In this document: piece after piece, positions 27,060 to 36,329 of the stretch
How positions within the stretch are numbered: position 1 is the stretch's first letter
Layout of the letters: each line of letters opens with the position of its first letter
Assembly: GCF_002310815.1 (NCBI RefSeq)
Contig: NZ_CP011032.1
Span: forward strand, 1,590,001-1,654,000
Reading direction: 5' to 3'
Source of the DNA: Pseudoalteromonas tunicata
GTDB lineage: Bacteria > Pseudomonadota > Gammaproteobacteria > Enterobacterales > Alteromonadaceae
Length of the DNA: 64,000 nt
The notes under the pieces: model-generated
The model's database searches: none
What the model saw: only the letters and a program-made list of their open reading frames with translations
What the model was told of the DNA's origin: nothing
Program-made: the position numbers and the translations under genes

Positions 27060-27434
27060 ATGGGATTATTAAGTGGTTTAATGGGCAATGCCAGTGAGGT
27101 TGATGGAAATACACTTGATCAATTGATAGGAGACGCGTTGATTGATGGTGAGTCAGTGCAAAAGGCGTATAAAGTCATTCGTGATATGTTTGTCTTTACC
27201 AATAAACGGCTAATATTGATTGATAAACAAGGTGTTACTGGTTCAAAAATTGAAATGCTGAGTATTCCTTATAATAAAATTACTAAATTTAGTAAAGAAA
27301 GCGCAGGTCATTTTGATTTAGATGCAGAGCTCAAAATTTGGATTGGCTCAGAGCCATTACCACTAGTGAAAGAGTTTAAAGCTGGTGATAACATCAATGA
27401 TGTTTACCGTATTTTGAGTCAGTTCGTATTATAA
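27060..27434 (+). CDS. bacterial PH-domain protein
   Basis: A 124-residue soluble protein consisting of one bacterial pleckstrin-homology-like domain (bPH/YokE type). The beta-strand series KVIRDMFVFTNKRLILIDKQ, MLSIPYNKITKFSKESAG and AELKIWIGSEPLPLVKEF is characteristic. AAGGAG six bases before the ATG is a strong start. It follows the ABC ATPase gene by 78 bases and may be in the same unit. The function of these proteins is largely unknown. Confidence 0.87.
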   Translation: MGLLSGLMGNASEVDGNTLDQLIGDALIDGESVQKAYKVIRDMFVFTNKRLILIDKQGVTGSKIEMLSIPYNKITKFSKESAGHFDLDAELKIWIGSEPLPLVKEFKAGDNINDVYRILSQFVL

Positions 27435-27520
27435 ACATAATAGTAATATATCTTTAAAAAAGTCACTGAGTTTTAGCGGTTCTTTTAAGTAACTAAGCAC
27501 TACTCATATTTTAACGACTA

Positions 27521-27559
27521 AAAAAGGCTCATTCTGTTGCAGAATGAGCCTTTTTATTT
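27521..27559. terminator. bidirectional terminator
   Basis: A perfect 16-bp stem (AAAAAGGCTCATTCTG at 27521-27536, complement at 27540-27555) with a TTG loop lies between convergent genes, with A- and T-runs on both sides. Confidence 0.93.
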
Positions 27560-27574
27560 AGTTGTTAATGTTAC

Positions 27575-29416
27575 TTACCAACCACATTGACGGCCTTTGT
27601 TTTGCTCATCAAGGTATTTTTGTAGTGGGGCAAAGTAATCTAAAATTGCAGTTGCATCCATTTCAGGCTTGCCTGTTACAGAAGCTAATGCTTCTTGCCA
27701 TGGACGGCTTGAGCCCATTTCTAGCATAGCATTAAGACGTTCACCCGCTTCTTTTGAGTTATAAACCGAACAACGGTGAATTGCTTCTTTATTGCCTGCA
27801 ATTTCACATAAGCTTTTATGGAATTCAAACTGTAGAATATGTGCTAAGAAGTAACGGGTGTAAGGCGTATTACCTGGTACATGGTATTTTGCACCTGGAT
27901 CAAAGTCCGCTTCACTACGGGCAATTGGCGCTTTTACACCTTGGTATTTTTCACGTAAATCCCACCACGCTTGGTTGTAATTTTCAGGAGTTACTTGGCC
28001 TGAAAATACTTGCCAGCGCCATTGGTCAACTAATAAGCCAAATGGAATGAAAGCTACCTTATCCATCGCCATTTTCATTAATAAACCAATGTCTTTTGAT
28101 TCATCAGGTACTTGGTCGAGTAAACCAATTTCTTTTAAATAACCAGGTGTGACCGAAAGAGCAATCGTATCGCCAATCGCTTCATGGAAACCATCATTGG
28201 CACTTTCTTGATAATAAAGTGGCAATTTGTTGTAAGCACGTTGATAGAAGTTATGCCCTAACTCATGGTGGATGACCGAGAATTCTTCACCAGTGCGTTG
28301 AATACACATTTTAATACGTAAATCGTCTTTGCTGTCTAAATTCCACGCAGACGCATGGCATTGTACATCGCGATCTTGTGGTTTAGTAAAAAGAGAGCGC
28401 TCATAGAAGGTTTCTGGCAGGGGGTCAAAACCCATCGAGGTAAAGAACTTTTCTGCGCCTTTAACCATAGTGAGTTCATCATAGTTATGTTTGGCTAAAA
28501 GTTCTGTGACATCGTAACCCGGATCCGCATCTGCAGGTGCCACTAAATCATAAACATTGCCCCAAGTTTGTGCCCACATGTTACCAAGAAGATGTGCTGG
28601 GATTGGCTGATCTTGAGGTACTTTATCTGTGCCATATTTTTCGCCCAATTTAGCACGAACATGACAATGTAAAGAATTATAAAGCGGTTTAACTTGGCCC
28701 CAAATACGGTCTAGCTCTTTGGCAAAATCATCAGCAGGCATGTCGTATTTGCTACGCCACATTGCGCCGGTGTCTGCGTAGCCAAGCTCTTTAGCACCTT
28801 CGTTTGCAAGCGTCACTTGTTGTTCATACAGTGGACGCATAGGTTTTGAAACCTGACGCCAACCTTGCCATAAATCGAGTAATTCATCGTAATCACGGCT
28901 GGTAGCCATTTTGGCTGTCATGTCGCCTAAGCTTAAACATTCACCTTCAGTTTTACAGTATTTACCTTTACCGTATAAACCACCGAGCTCAGCCATTAAT
29001 TTTGAAAGTTCAGCATTTTTAGCTTCATCTTGCGGTGCTGCAAGCGTGAGCGCTTGTTTTAGTTTATCAAGTTTACGACGAGTATCACTATCGAGCTCAA
29101 GCGCATTAAATTTGGCTGCTTCATTCGCTAAACGGACCACGGCAGCAGTCATTTTTTCATTTACAGCGGCTGATAACTCAGAGGTATCTTCGGTAATAAA
29201 ATTAGCATAAATCCATTCAGCTCGATTACTTTCTAAATATAGTGCTTGCAGTTCTTGCTCTGATTTGGCTAAAAATTGTTTAGCATCTTGAGCTGTCACA
29301 GCTTGTGCAACGACAGGTATGGCGTTGCTTTTATTTGCATCATTGCAGGCTGTAAGCGATAAACTTGCACCTACTACCAGTGCCGTTAAGCTTAGCTTAA
29401 AGGTTTTTGTTGTCAT
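27575..29416 (-). CDS. M2-family peptidyl-dipeptidase (ACE homologue), lipoprotein
   Basis: This 613-residue zinc metallopeptidase is homologous to angiotensin-converting enzyme and should release dipeptides from peptide C-termini. The zinc motif HELGH is at residues 384-388 (HHELGHNFYQ), and the downstream glutamate lies in FHEAIGDT. The N-terminus is a lipoprotein signal peptide with lipobox LTAC, so it is predicted to be a membrane-anchored envelope protein. The ATG at 29416 follows AGGGGAAC; an upstream TTG-type extension of six residues is unnecessary. It probably supports growth on peptides. Confidence 0.94.
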   Translation of the reverse strand: MTTKTFKLSLTALVVGASLSLTACNDANKSNAIPVVAQAVTAQDAKQFLAKSEQELQALYLESNRAEWIYANFITEDTSELSAAVNEKMTAAVVRLANEAAKFNALELDSDTRRKLDKLKQALTLAAPQDEAKNAELSKLMAELGGLYGKGKYCKTEGECLSLGDMTAKMATSRDYDELLDLWQGWRQVSKPMRPLYEQQVTLANEGAKELGYADTGAMWRSKYDMPADDFAKELDRIWGQVKPLYNSLHCHVRAKLGEKYGTDKVPQDQPIPAHLLGNMWAQTWGNVYDLVAPADADPGYDVTELLAKHNYDELTMVKGAEKFFTSMGFDPLPETFYERSLFTKPQDRDVQCHASAWNLDSKDDLRIKMCIQRTGEEFSVIHHELGHNFYQRAYNKLPLYYQESANDGFHEAIGDTIALSVTPGYLKEIGLLDQVPDESKDIGLLMKMAMDKVAFIPFGLLVDQWRWQVFSGQVTPENYNQAWWDLREKYQGVKAPIARSEADFDPGAKYHVPGNTPYTRYFLAHILQFEFHKSLCEIAGNKEAIHRCSVYNSKEAGERLNAMLEMGSSRPWQEALASVTGKPEMDATAILDYFAPLQKYLDEQNKGRQCGW

Positions 29417-29711
29417 GGTGTTCCCCTGAAACATTATTATTGTGTTTATGCATGATAACAGCCAGTGCAGCTAGGGTAAATCACGCATGGTTACAGAAGT
29501 TTGAACTATAGGAAAATAAAAATTAAATCAGTCTATTAGCCTATAAATTTTCAGGTATGATGAAGAAGTTTTAAGCTATCAGGCACTGGTTAAATTTTTG
29601 CTTGAGCGAAATCAAAATAAGTAAATTGTATTAGCCTAAAACTAAATATTCATTTGAGTTCGGACTATACTGAATCTCATTGGTTTTTATTTGAATAAAA
29701 AGGGATCTTGT

Positions 29712-32021
29712 ATGTCTATTTTAATTCTGCTGATAGTTGCAGTGGTAATTATCTTTATGGTGACTGATATTCGTTTGAGTTTGATCAGTCGACCAGCATT
29801 TGCGTTTTTCAAAAGAGTACTGCCGCCATTATCACAAACTGAACGTGAAGCGATGGAAGCGGGCGATATCTGGTGGGATGGAGAACTATTTAAAGGTGAT
29901 CCTGATTGGCATAAATTACATGCATACGCCAAACCTAGCTTATCTGAAAAAGAGCAAAGCTTTTTAGATAACCAAGTACAAACACTGTGTGCAATGTTAG
30001 ATGACTATAAAATTGTTCATCAAGATAAAGACCTTTCGCCAGAGGTTTGGCAGTACCTAAAAGACGAAGGTTTTTTTGCCCTCATTATTCCAGAAAGTTA
30101 CGGTGGTCGTGACTTCTCAGCAATTGCAAATTCAACCATAGTCTCAACTATTGCAACAAAAAGCTTAACCGCAGCGGTCACTGTAATGGTACCTAATAGC
30201 TTAGGTCCGGGTGAATTACTGATGCATTACGGTACTGAGGAGCAAAAAGAGCGTTGGTTGCCCAGTTTAGCAAAAGGTAAAGATGTACCTTGTTTTGCCC
30301 TGACTGGCCCTGAGGCAGGCTCTGATGCCGGCTCAATTCCTGACACCGGGGTTGTTTGTGAGGGTCTTTATAATGGTGAAACAGTATTGGGTTTAAGGCT
30401 TAATTGGTCTAAACGCTATATTACCCTAGCGCCAGTAGCAAGCGTTTTAGGCCTTGCATTTAAAATGTCAGATCCTGATGGATTACTCGGCGATAAGGTC
30501 GATATTGGTATTACCTGCGCGCTAATACCTACGAGTCATCCTGGTGTGCAAATAGGAGAGCGTCATTACCCAATGGCCATGGCGTTTATGAACGGTACAA
30601 CCTACGGCGAAGATGTTTTTATTCCTCTTGATTGGATTATTGGTGGCCCAGAATATGCTGGAAGAGGCTGGCGCATGTTAGTTGAATGCTTAAGTGCTGG
30701 ACGCGGTATTTCATTACCTGCACTTGCCAGTGCGACCGGTCACTTAAGTGCTCGCATGACCGGTGCTTATGCTTATGTGCGTAAACAGTTTGGTTTATCA
30801 ATTGGTAAATTTGAAGGTGTGCAAGAGTCACTTGCTCGAATTGGTGGCCATACGTATGCCCTAGAAGCGATGCGATTGATGACAGCAAGCGCTATTGATA
30901 TGAAATTAAGCCCGTCGGTCGTGACTGCGATTGCTAAATATCATATGACTGAAATGAGTCGTGTCGTAGTTAACGATGCGTTTGATATTCATGCAGGTAA
31001 AGCTATCCAATTAGGTCATCACAATTATTTAGCGCATGGTTATATGGGCGTGCCGATTTCAATTACTGTTGAAGGCGCTAACATTTTAACCCGCAACTTA
31101 ATGATCTTTGGTCAAGGTGCAACCCGTTGTCATCCGTATGTACTCAAAGAGATGGAAGCCGCTGCGATGGCCGATGCAGAAGAGGGTCTTAAACAGTTTG
31201 ATGACTTATTAGTCAAACATATCCTCTTTGCAGGTACCAACGCTACAATGACTCTATTTCATGGTTTAACTGCTGCGCGTTTTAATTCGGCGCCAGTTTC
31301 TGGCCCAACGGCAAAATATTATAAACAGCTTGGCCGTATGAGTCGTGCGCTTGCAATTTCTACTGATTTGGCAATGTTGTTACTTGGTGGTGAGCTTAAA
31401 CGTAAAGAAATGATTTCGGCTCGCTTGGGTGATGTATTAAGTCATTTGTATATCGCTTCAACGGTGTTAAAGCGTTATGAAGACCAAGGCCGCCAGCAAT
31501 CTGATTTACCTTTTGTTGAATACTCAATAGATCACAGTTTGTATCAAATTGGCCAAGCTTTTTATGGCTTGTGTAGTAACTTCCCAAATAAATTGATCGG
31601 TTATGCACTTAAGCGTTTGATTTTTCCGTTTGGTAATAGTTATAGACAACCGAGTGACGAGTCCGCTCAGCAAATTTGTCAGCATATGATTAAACCAGGA
31701 GTCATGCGCAACCGTTTAACGCACTTATGTTTTATTGATGACAATGCAGGTACTGGTGTAATGGAACAGGCGTTTCAAGCCATGTACCGCTGTGAAGGAT
31801 TATTTGCAAAGCTAAACAAAGCGCAACATAAAGGTGAGTTGCCAAGCAAAGTATCGATTATCGAATTAATTGAAAAAGCAAAATTCATTAAGCTGATTAA
31901 TGAAGATGAAGCCGAAGCGATGCTTGCGGCTAATGAGCTACGTTTACAGGCAATTAATGTTGATAATTTTGCCCCTGGGGAGCTTGAAGGACGCACAGTT
32001 AAGAGTTCAAAAGCGGCTTAA
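29712..32021 (+). CDS. fadE: acyl-CoA dehydrogenase, FadE type
   Basis: FadE introduces the trans-2 double bond in acyl-CoA, the first step of beta-oxidation. The 769-residue protein has the long FadE architecture: an N-terminal hydrophobic helix (ILILLIVAVVIIFMV), a FAD/acyl-CoA dehydrogenase core with LIIPESYGGRDFSA, FALTGPEAGSDAGS and the SAGRGISLPAL region, and a C-terminal extension. AGGGA eight bases before the ATG at 29712 defines the start; a TTG seven codons earlier is less likely. It is monocistronic with its own terminator. No FadR or PsrA box could be called with confidence. Confidence 0.95.
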   Translation: MSILILLIVAVVIIFMVTDIRLSLISRPAFAFFKRVLPPLSQTEREAMEAGDIWWDGELFKGDPDWHKLHAYAKPSLSEKEQSFLDNQVQTLCAMLDDYKIVHQDKDLSPEVWQYLKDEGFFALIIPESYGGRDFSAIANSTIVSTIATKSLTAAVTVMVPNSLGPGELLMHYGTEEQKERWLPSLAKGKDVPCFALTGPEAGSDAGSIPDTGVVCEGLYNGETVLGLRLNWSKRYITLAPVASVLGLAFKMSDPDGLLGDKVDIGITCALIPTSHPGVQIGERHYPMAMAFMNGTTYGEDVFIPLDWIIGGPEYAGRGWRMLVECLSAGRGISLPALASATGHLSARMTGAYAYVRKQFGLSIGKFEGVQESLARIGGHTYALEAMRLMTASAIDMKLSPSVVTAIAKYHMTEMSRVVVNDAFDIHAGKAIQLGHHNYLAHGYMGVPISITVEGANILTRNLMIFGQGATRCHPYVLKEMEAAAMADAEEGLKQFDDLLVKHILFAGTNATMTLFHGLTAARFNSAPVSGPTAKYYKQLGRMSRALAISTDLAMLLLGGELKRKEMISARLGDVLSHLYIASTVLKRYEDQGRQQSDLPFVEYSIDHSLYQIGQAFYGLCSNFPNKLIGYALKRLIFPFGNSYRQPSDESAQQICQHMIKPGVMRNRLTHLCFIDDNAGTGVMEQAFQAMYRCEGLFAKLNKAQHKGELPSKVSIIELIEKAKFIKLINEDEAEAMLAANELRLQAINVDNFAPGELEGRTVKSSKAA

Positions 32022-32040
32022 CTTCTCACCTATGTAAACA

Positions 32041-32068
32041 AAAAAGCCAACTTGATGTTGGCTTTTTT
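32041..32068. terminator. bidirectional terminator, fadE / lipoprotein gene
   Basis: AAAAAGCCAAC (32041-32051) pairs with GTTGGCTTTTT (32057-32067), with the run of Ts continuing, between convergent genes. Confidence 0.9.
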
Positions 32069-32078
32069 ATGCGCGGTA

Positions 32079-32522
32079 TTACTTACCGTAAGGATCATCA
32101 ATTATTTTATCGATATACCAAGTAGATTTGATTTTGATGAGTTTCACACTGCGCATATCATCAACTTTATTCCCTTGAAATGTACCAGAAAAAATCAGTG
32201 TGATCGTTGCGTTATCACCATAAATTTTACGAACAGAGCGACTTGTTTGGTCCACTTCAAGCGTTACCTCATCAAACTGCATATTAATGATGCTACGAGC
32301 AAATTGACTGGTTGAACCATACGATTCAATGATTCGAGCAAGCTTAGGTGTCGACATTGACATGACTTGTTCTAAATCTTTATCGTTATACATAGCATGA
32401 AAAAAATGGATAGTTGCATATTCAGGAGTATTTGTATCTCCTTTTATATCCGGCCCTTCATCGCCACAAGCTGTGAGCAACATGCCAAATGTAGCTAACA
32501 GTAAAATACGTAAATAAACCAT
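32079..32522 (-). CDS. small lipoprotein of unknown function
   Basis: The 147-residue product has a lipoprotein signal peptide (LRILLLATFGMLLTAC, Cys about residue 19) and a mature part of alternating helix and strands (TPEYATIHFFHAMYNDKDLE, later VKLIKIKSTWYIDKIID). That pattern resembles small NTF2-like or DUF4878-like lipoproteins, but the assignment is only a fold-level guess. It is convergent with fadE and separated from cysK by a terminator, so it is probably monocistronic. Confidence 0.8.
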   Translation of the reverse strand: MVYLRILLLATFGMLLTACGDEGPDIKGDTNTPEYATIHFFHAMYNDKDLEQVMSMSTPKLARIIESYGSTSQFARSIINMQFDEVTLEVDQTSRSVRKIYGDNATITLIFSGTFQGNKVDDMRSVKLIKIKSTWYIDKIIDDPYGK

Positions 32523-32601
32523 AAATTATTAACCTATATTTTTAACTACTGGTAACTATATCAGTTGAGAATGTGAGTGCAACTGTGTATTTTGGGCACA
32601 A

Positions 32602-32625
32602 AAAAAGCACCCTTAGGTGCTTTTT
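32602..32625. terminator. terminator after cysK
   Basis: AAAAAGCACC (32602-32611) pairs with GGTGCTTTTT (32616-32625). Read on the minus strand it lies directly behind cysK and ends in Ts. Confidence 0.88.
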
Positions 32626-32638
32626 GAATATTTATAAT

Positions 32639-33607
32639 TTACTGTACAAGTTCTTGATCGCTAAACTCTTCTGAGAATAATGGAGAAGATAAATAGCGCT
32701 CTGCAGAGCTTGGTAATATAACCACAATATTCTTACCTGCATTTTCCGGTTTTTCAGCAATACGGATTGCAGCAGCAACAGCAGCGCCTGATGAAATACC
32801 AGCTAAAATGCCTTCTTCTTTCATTAAACGATGCGCCGTAGCAATCGCTTCTTCATTTGATACTTGTTCAACACCATCCAGCATTTCTAAATCAAGGTTG
32901 CCAGGAATAAAACCTGCACCAATCCCCTGAATTTTGTGTGGACCAGGTTTGATTTCTTGTCCTGCTAATTTTTGAGAAATAACTGGTGAATCAACAGGTT
33001 CAACAGCGATAGCTTTAACGGCTAAGCCTTTTTCAAGTTTAAGATAACGGCTTACACCTGTAATCGTACCACCAGTACCAACACCGGCTACGAAGAAATC
33101 AATGTTGCCATCGGTTGCTTCAAAGATTTCAGGTCCAGTTGTTTCAAAATGAATTTTAGGATTGGCTGGATTTTCAAATTGTTGTAATAAAACAAACTTA
33201 TTTGGCTCGGCTTGTTGGATTTCTTGTGCTTTTTCAATTGCACCTTTCATTCCTTTTGGCCCTTCAGTTAATACTAAATTAGCGCCTAACGCTTTTAATA
33301 ATTTACGGCGTTCTAAGCTCATGGTGCTTGGCATTGTGAGTGTTAACTTGTAACCACGTGAAGCTGCAACAAAAGCAAGTGCTATACCTGTATTACCAGA
33401 TGTTGGCTCAATAATTTCTTTATCTTTGGTAAGTTGGCCTGATTTCTCAGCTTCCCAAATCATTGATGCGCCAATGCGGCACTTCACGCTGAAACTTGGA
33501 TTACGGGCTTCGATTTTAGCGAAGACATTACCAGTAGTAACGCGGTTTAATTTGACAAGAGGTGTATTACCAATCGTAAGTGAATTATCATTAAAAATCT
33601 TAGACAT
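32639..33607 (-). CDS. cysK: cysteine synthase A
   Basis: CysK (O-acetylserine sulfhydrylase, PLP-dependent) makes cysteine from O-acetylserine and sulfide. The ATG at 33607 is preceded by AGGAAAAGCAA and gives 322 residues. PLP-binding lysine K42 lies in [11 protein letters not shown], the substrate loop is [12 protein letters not shown], the phosphate-binding loop GTGGTITG is intact, and [11 protein letters not shown] is near the C-terminus. The tail [12 protein letters not shown] is typical of CysK. It is monocistronic. Confidence 0.96.
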   Translation of the reverse strand: MSKIFNDNSLTIGNTPLVKLNRVTTGNVFAKIEARNPSFSVKCRIGASMIWEAEKSGQLTKDKEIIEPTSGNTGIALAFVAASRGYKLTLTMPSTMSLERRKLLKALGANLVLTEGPKGMKGAIEKAQEIQQAEPNKFVLLQQFENPANPKIHFETTGPEIFEATDGNIDFFVAGVGTGGTITGVSRYLKLEKGLAVKAIAVEPVDSPVISQKLAGQEIKPGPHKIQGIGAGFIPGNLDLEMLDGVEQVSNEEAIATAHRLMKEEGILAGISSGAAVAAAIRIAEKPENAGKNIVVILPSSAERYLSSPLFSEEFSDQELVQ

Positions 33608-33730
33608 TTGCTTTTCCTTATATTCCAATGTGTTTGGAAGGTATTAGCTTAAGCATACAATTGTGCCATAAAAAAAGAAGGAAGCTTTGGCTATAACTTA
33701 TATCAATAAGGCTTACCAAAGCTTATAAAA

Positions 33731-33752
33731 TCAGGGCTTTCCCTGAAATTGT
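33731..33752 (-). terminator. terminator after the DUF5916 gene
   Basis: TCAGGG (33731-33736) pairs with CCCTGA (33741-33746). On the minus strand the stem is followed by TTTTAT and lies 16 bases behind the stop of the DUF5916 gene. Confidence 0.6.
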
Positions 33753-33761
33753 TAGCAAAAT

Positions 33762-36092
33762 TTATAATAACCACGCATAACTTAATTTTACAAAAACGGC
33801 TCGCTCATTGCGTTTAAGGTGCTCGATGTCATCGTCCTTATAACCATTATCAGAATAACCAGCAAAGAAGACCGTTTGTGGATTTACTTTGTAGGAATAA
33901 AGCAGTTGAGTCGAAAATTGTTGGTAATGTTTATCGACCGGAATTAGGTAGTTATCGGGATTGCGCTCAATATCGGTATAAATAAATGCTAACCGTAAAA
34001 AACTTTTTATATCAAATTGATAGGTTAGTCTTGCATCGGTTAAATTCGCGGTAAAAAGGGACGCTGAACCTGAATCCATTTTTTCATAGGTATGGCGCAG
34101 TTTTAATTCTAGGTGGCGAGTTAAATTTACATTTGCGACGGGCACAATACGCAAACGTTGACCTAATCGATTATTGGTTAAATCTATTGCGTGATCGGTT
34201 GAAATTTTAAGGCTACTGAAAAGGCCTGCCATGGGTTTAATTTCAGCATAGAGCGATACACTATCTTCATTAAATAAGGTGGTATTGCCATCAATCAACA
34301 AACTGCTTTTATCATGTCTTAAGCCCGCTCTGTCGCGCTGCATGACATAGAGTTCAAAATAACTTTGAAGGGGACCGTTTAGGGAGAAACTCGCTTCAAA
34401 TTCTTTTTCAAGCAGTTCATTATTGTCGTTATGGCTGATATCCCAATCACTGTAAAATTCCATCCGGCTCCACCAGTCTTGTTGCTCGCCATACCAGCGA
34501 TAGCGACCACCAGTAACAAATTTATTAAAATCAATTTGACCCATAAACCCTAAATCGGCTCTAAAATCAGCACCAAAATTACTGTAATTACTAAAGGCCA
34601 TCCAATGCTTTTCATTATGTTCATAGCTAAGGTAATAGGCTTGATCTGAAATCGGCTCTGGGTTTAATACACGAAGAACAAATTCGTTAAACTGGCAGTC
34701 GTGTCCTGATTGGCAAGAGGTAACTTGGTTTGTTTGGCAATCGTCGCCATTACACAGTTGATTTATTATTTCTTGCGAATATTGGGTGCGAGAGTGTGCA
34801 ACTTGCACTTTAAAGGTATCACTGTCTGTTAGGCGGTATTTGCTGTCAAGGCTCATTAAACGGCTTGAGTAGTCACCACTACTTCTTGAGGTTGCAGTTG
34901 ATGCAAACGATAAATTATTACTCACATCGTATCGATAGCGCATTGCAAGATTTTCACTTTTACCATCTAACGAAACAATGGTCGAACCTAAATTACCAGG
35001 AATAATAATGTTCGTTTGTTTGTCGTTAGCAACAAAAGCAGCAAAGTTATGTTGTTCTAAATTACCGGTAATTTTGGCACCGTATTCTGGCTCGGCGACA
35101 TTTCGGGTATAGATAAGATCCCAAGACGAGGCAAAATAGTCGGCATTATCTGAAAAAAACGCCCGTTTTTCTGGATAAAAAAGAGCAAAATTATCATTGA
35201 TACTCAGTTGAGCAGCATCAGCTTCCACTTGTGAAAAATCCGGGTTTATCGTGGTATTAAGGGTAATATCAGGTGTTATTCCCCATTTTACATCGAGGCT
35301 CGGTTCAATATTTGATTCACTTTGCCAATCTGAAGGCGCAGATCTGCTGATGTTTCTTTGTTGGCTTTTACCCATCACTAACGCTGGTACTAACGTCAGG
35401 TTGTTGCCTTGCTTGGTTTTTTCAAAACCACTGACTTGAGGCATCTGGCAAATCCAACAGTTATTATTATGGTCAATTTTCATGCTTGAAATGCGTAAGC
35501 GTTCATTGCGAGGTAAGAAACGCACAAACTCCATGGCCATGGTTTTAATGGGTAGTTTGTCATCGAAGTTCAGCATGCGAAACGGGAGGGCAATTTCGAC
35601 AATAAAGCCTTTGTCATTAATTTGACCGGCGCTTTCCCAAATTCCATCCCATGCATCGCTTTCTTGTTTTGTCAGCTCATTTTCGATGGAATCCATTTGC
35701 ACCCCTAGTGGATTAATGAAAAACTGGTAGGCTAATTTTTGATTGTTGAAAGAGTCAATTTTTAGTCCTATGAGGTCATCATCCCAGGCTTTATCTCTAT
35801 CGCGATAAAAGGCACGTATTTTATCAGGTTCACTATCAAATGCCTCAAAGGCGACATAAAGCATTTCGCCATTCTCATAAACATAGACATTCATTTTTTC
35901 AGGGCTAGGTTGATTTTCATAGGGCCAAGTAATGTTATCAACAGATATTTTTTTTGCTTGCTGCCAATGTGGTTCACTCAATTGGCCATCAATATTTGCC
36001 GATGTATCGATAAATGGAATTGACATAGGGTTTGCTGAAAAAACAACAGGGCTTGCTAACAGTAAGCAGGCGATAAGTGATGTTTTGAACAT
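33762..36092 (-). CDS. DUF5916 outer-membrane protein with CBM9-like N-terminus
   Basis: This 776-residue exported protein has a signal peptide (FKTSLIACLLLASPVVFSA). Residues about 25-220 resemble a family 9 carbohydrate-binding-like domain (DGQLSEPHWQQA, YVAFEAFDSEP and GFIVEIALPFRMLNF). The long remainder is the DUF5916 region, which looks like an outer-membrane beta-barrel: NPDFSQVEADAAQLSINDNF, FYPEKRAFF, then alternating strands ending in the aromatic-rich KLSYAWLL. No enzyme motif is evident. Genes of this type are common in marine Alteromonadales and are expected to be surface-located. It is monocistronic. Confidence 0.88.
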   Translation of the reverse strand: MFKTSLIACLLLASPVVFSANPMSIPFIDTSANIDGQLSEPHWQQAKKISVDNITWPYENQPSPEKMNVYVYENGEMLYVAFEAFDSEPDKIRAFYRDRDKAWDDDLIGLKIDSFNNQKLAYQFFINPLGVQMDSIENELTKQESDAWDGIWESAGQINDKGFIVEIALPFRMLNFDDKLPIKTMAMEFVRFLPRNERLRISSMKIDHNNNCWICQMPQVSGFEKTKQGNNLTLVPALVMGKSQQRNISRSAPSDWQSESNIEPSLDVKWGITPDITLNTTINPDFSQVEADAAQLSINDNFALFYPEKRAFFSDNADYFASSWDLIYTRNVAEPEYGAKITGNLEQHNFAAFVANDKQTNIIIPGNLGSTIVSLDGKSENLAMRYRYDVSNNLSFASTATSRSSGDYSSRLMSLDSKYRLTDSDTFKVQVAHSRTQYSQEIINQLCNGDDCQTNQVTSCQSGHDCQFNEFVLRVLNPEPISDQAYYLSYEHNEKHWMAFSNYSNFGADFRADLGFMGQIDFNKFVTGGRYRWYGEQQDWWSRMEFYSDWDISHNDNNELLEKEFEASFSLNGPLQSYFELYVMQRDRAGLRHDKSSLLIDGNTTLFNEDSVSLYAEIKPMAGLFSSLKISTDHAIDLTNNRLGQRLRIVPVANVNLTRHLELKLRHTYEKMDSGSASLFTANLTDARLTYQFDIKSFLRLAFIYTDIERNPDNYLIPVDKHYQQFSTQLLYSYKVNPQTVFFAGYSDNGYKDDDIEHLKRNERAVFVKLSYAWLL

Positions 36093-36286
36093 CCTTTCTC
36101 CCGAGGAAAGTGAGGTTAATTGTTATAATGTCGTTAAAATTAGGTGGCTTTATTGTTTGCGGCAAGGTTTAAACGATAAATCACGATTTTGTAAGATTAA
36201 AACCCCATAAATGCAATGATTTACCTGTATTGGGTTCAGGTTTTAGGATGTTCAAGCGAAGAGTTTATTCCTAAATTCGAAAGAAT

Positions 36287-36310
36287 AAGCGCTCAGTAAT
36301 CAGAGCGCTT
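36287..36310 (-). terminator. stem-loop behind the Na/Pi cotransporter gene
   Basis: AAGCGCTC (36287-36294) pairs with GAGCGCTT (36303-36310). On the minus strand it follows the cotransporter stop and leads into ATTCTTTC, a weak T-tract. Confidence 0.65.
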
Positions 36311-36329
36311 TGTCGGACTTTGCTGTTTG

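Noticed and set aside
29435..29711. FadR or PsrA operator in front of fadE
   Set aside because: Only partial matches such as CTGGT could be found; none has both half-sites.
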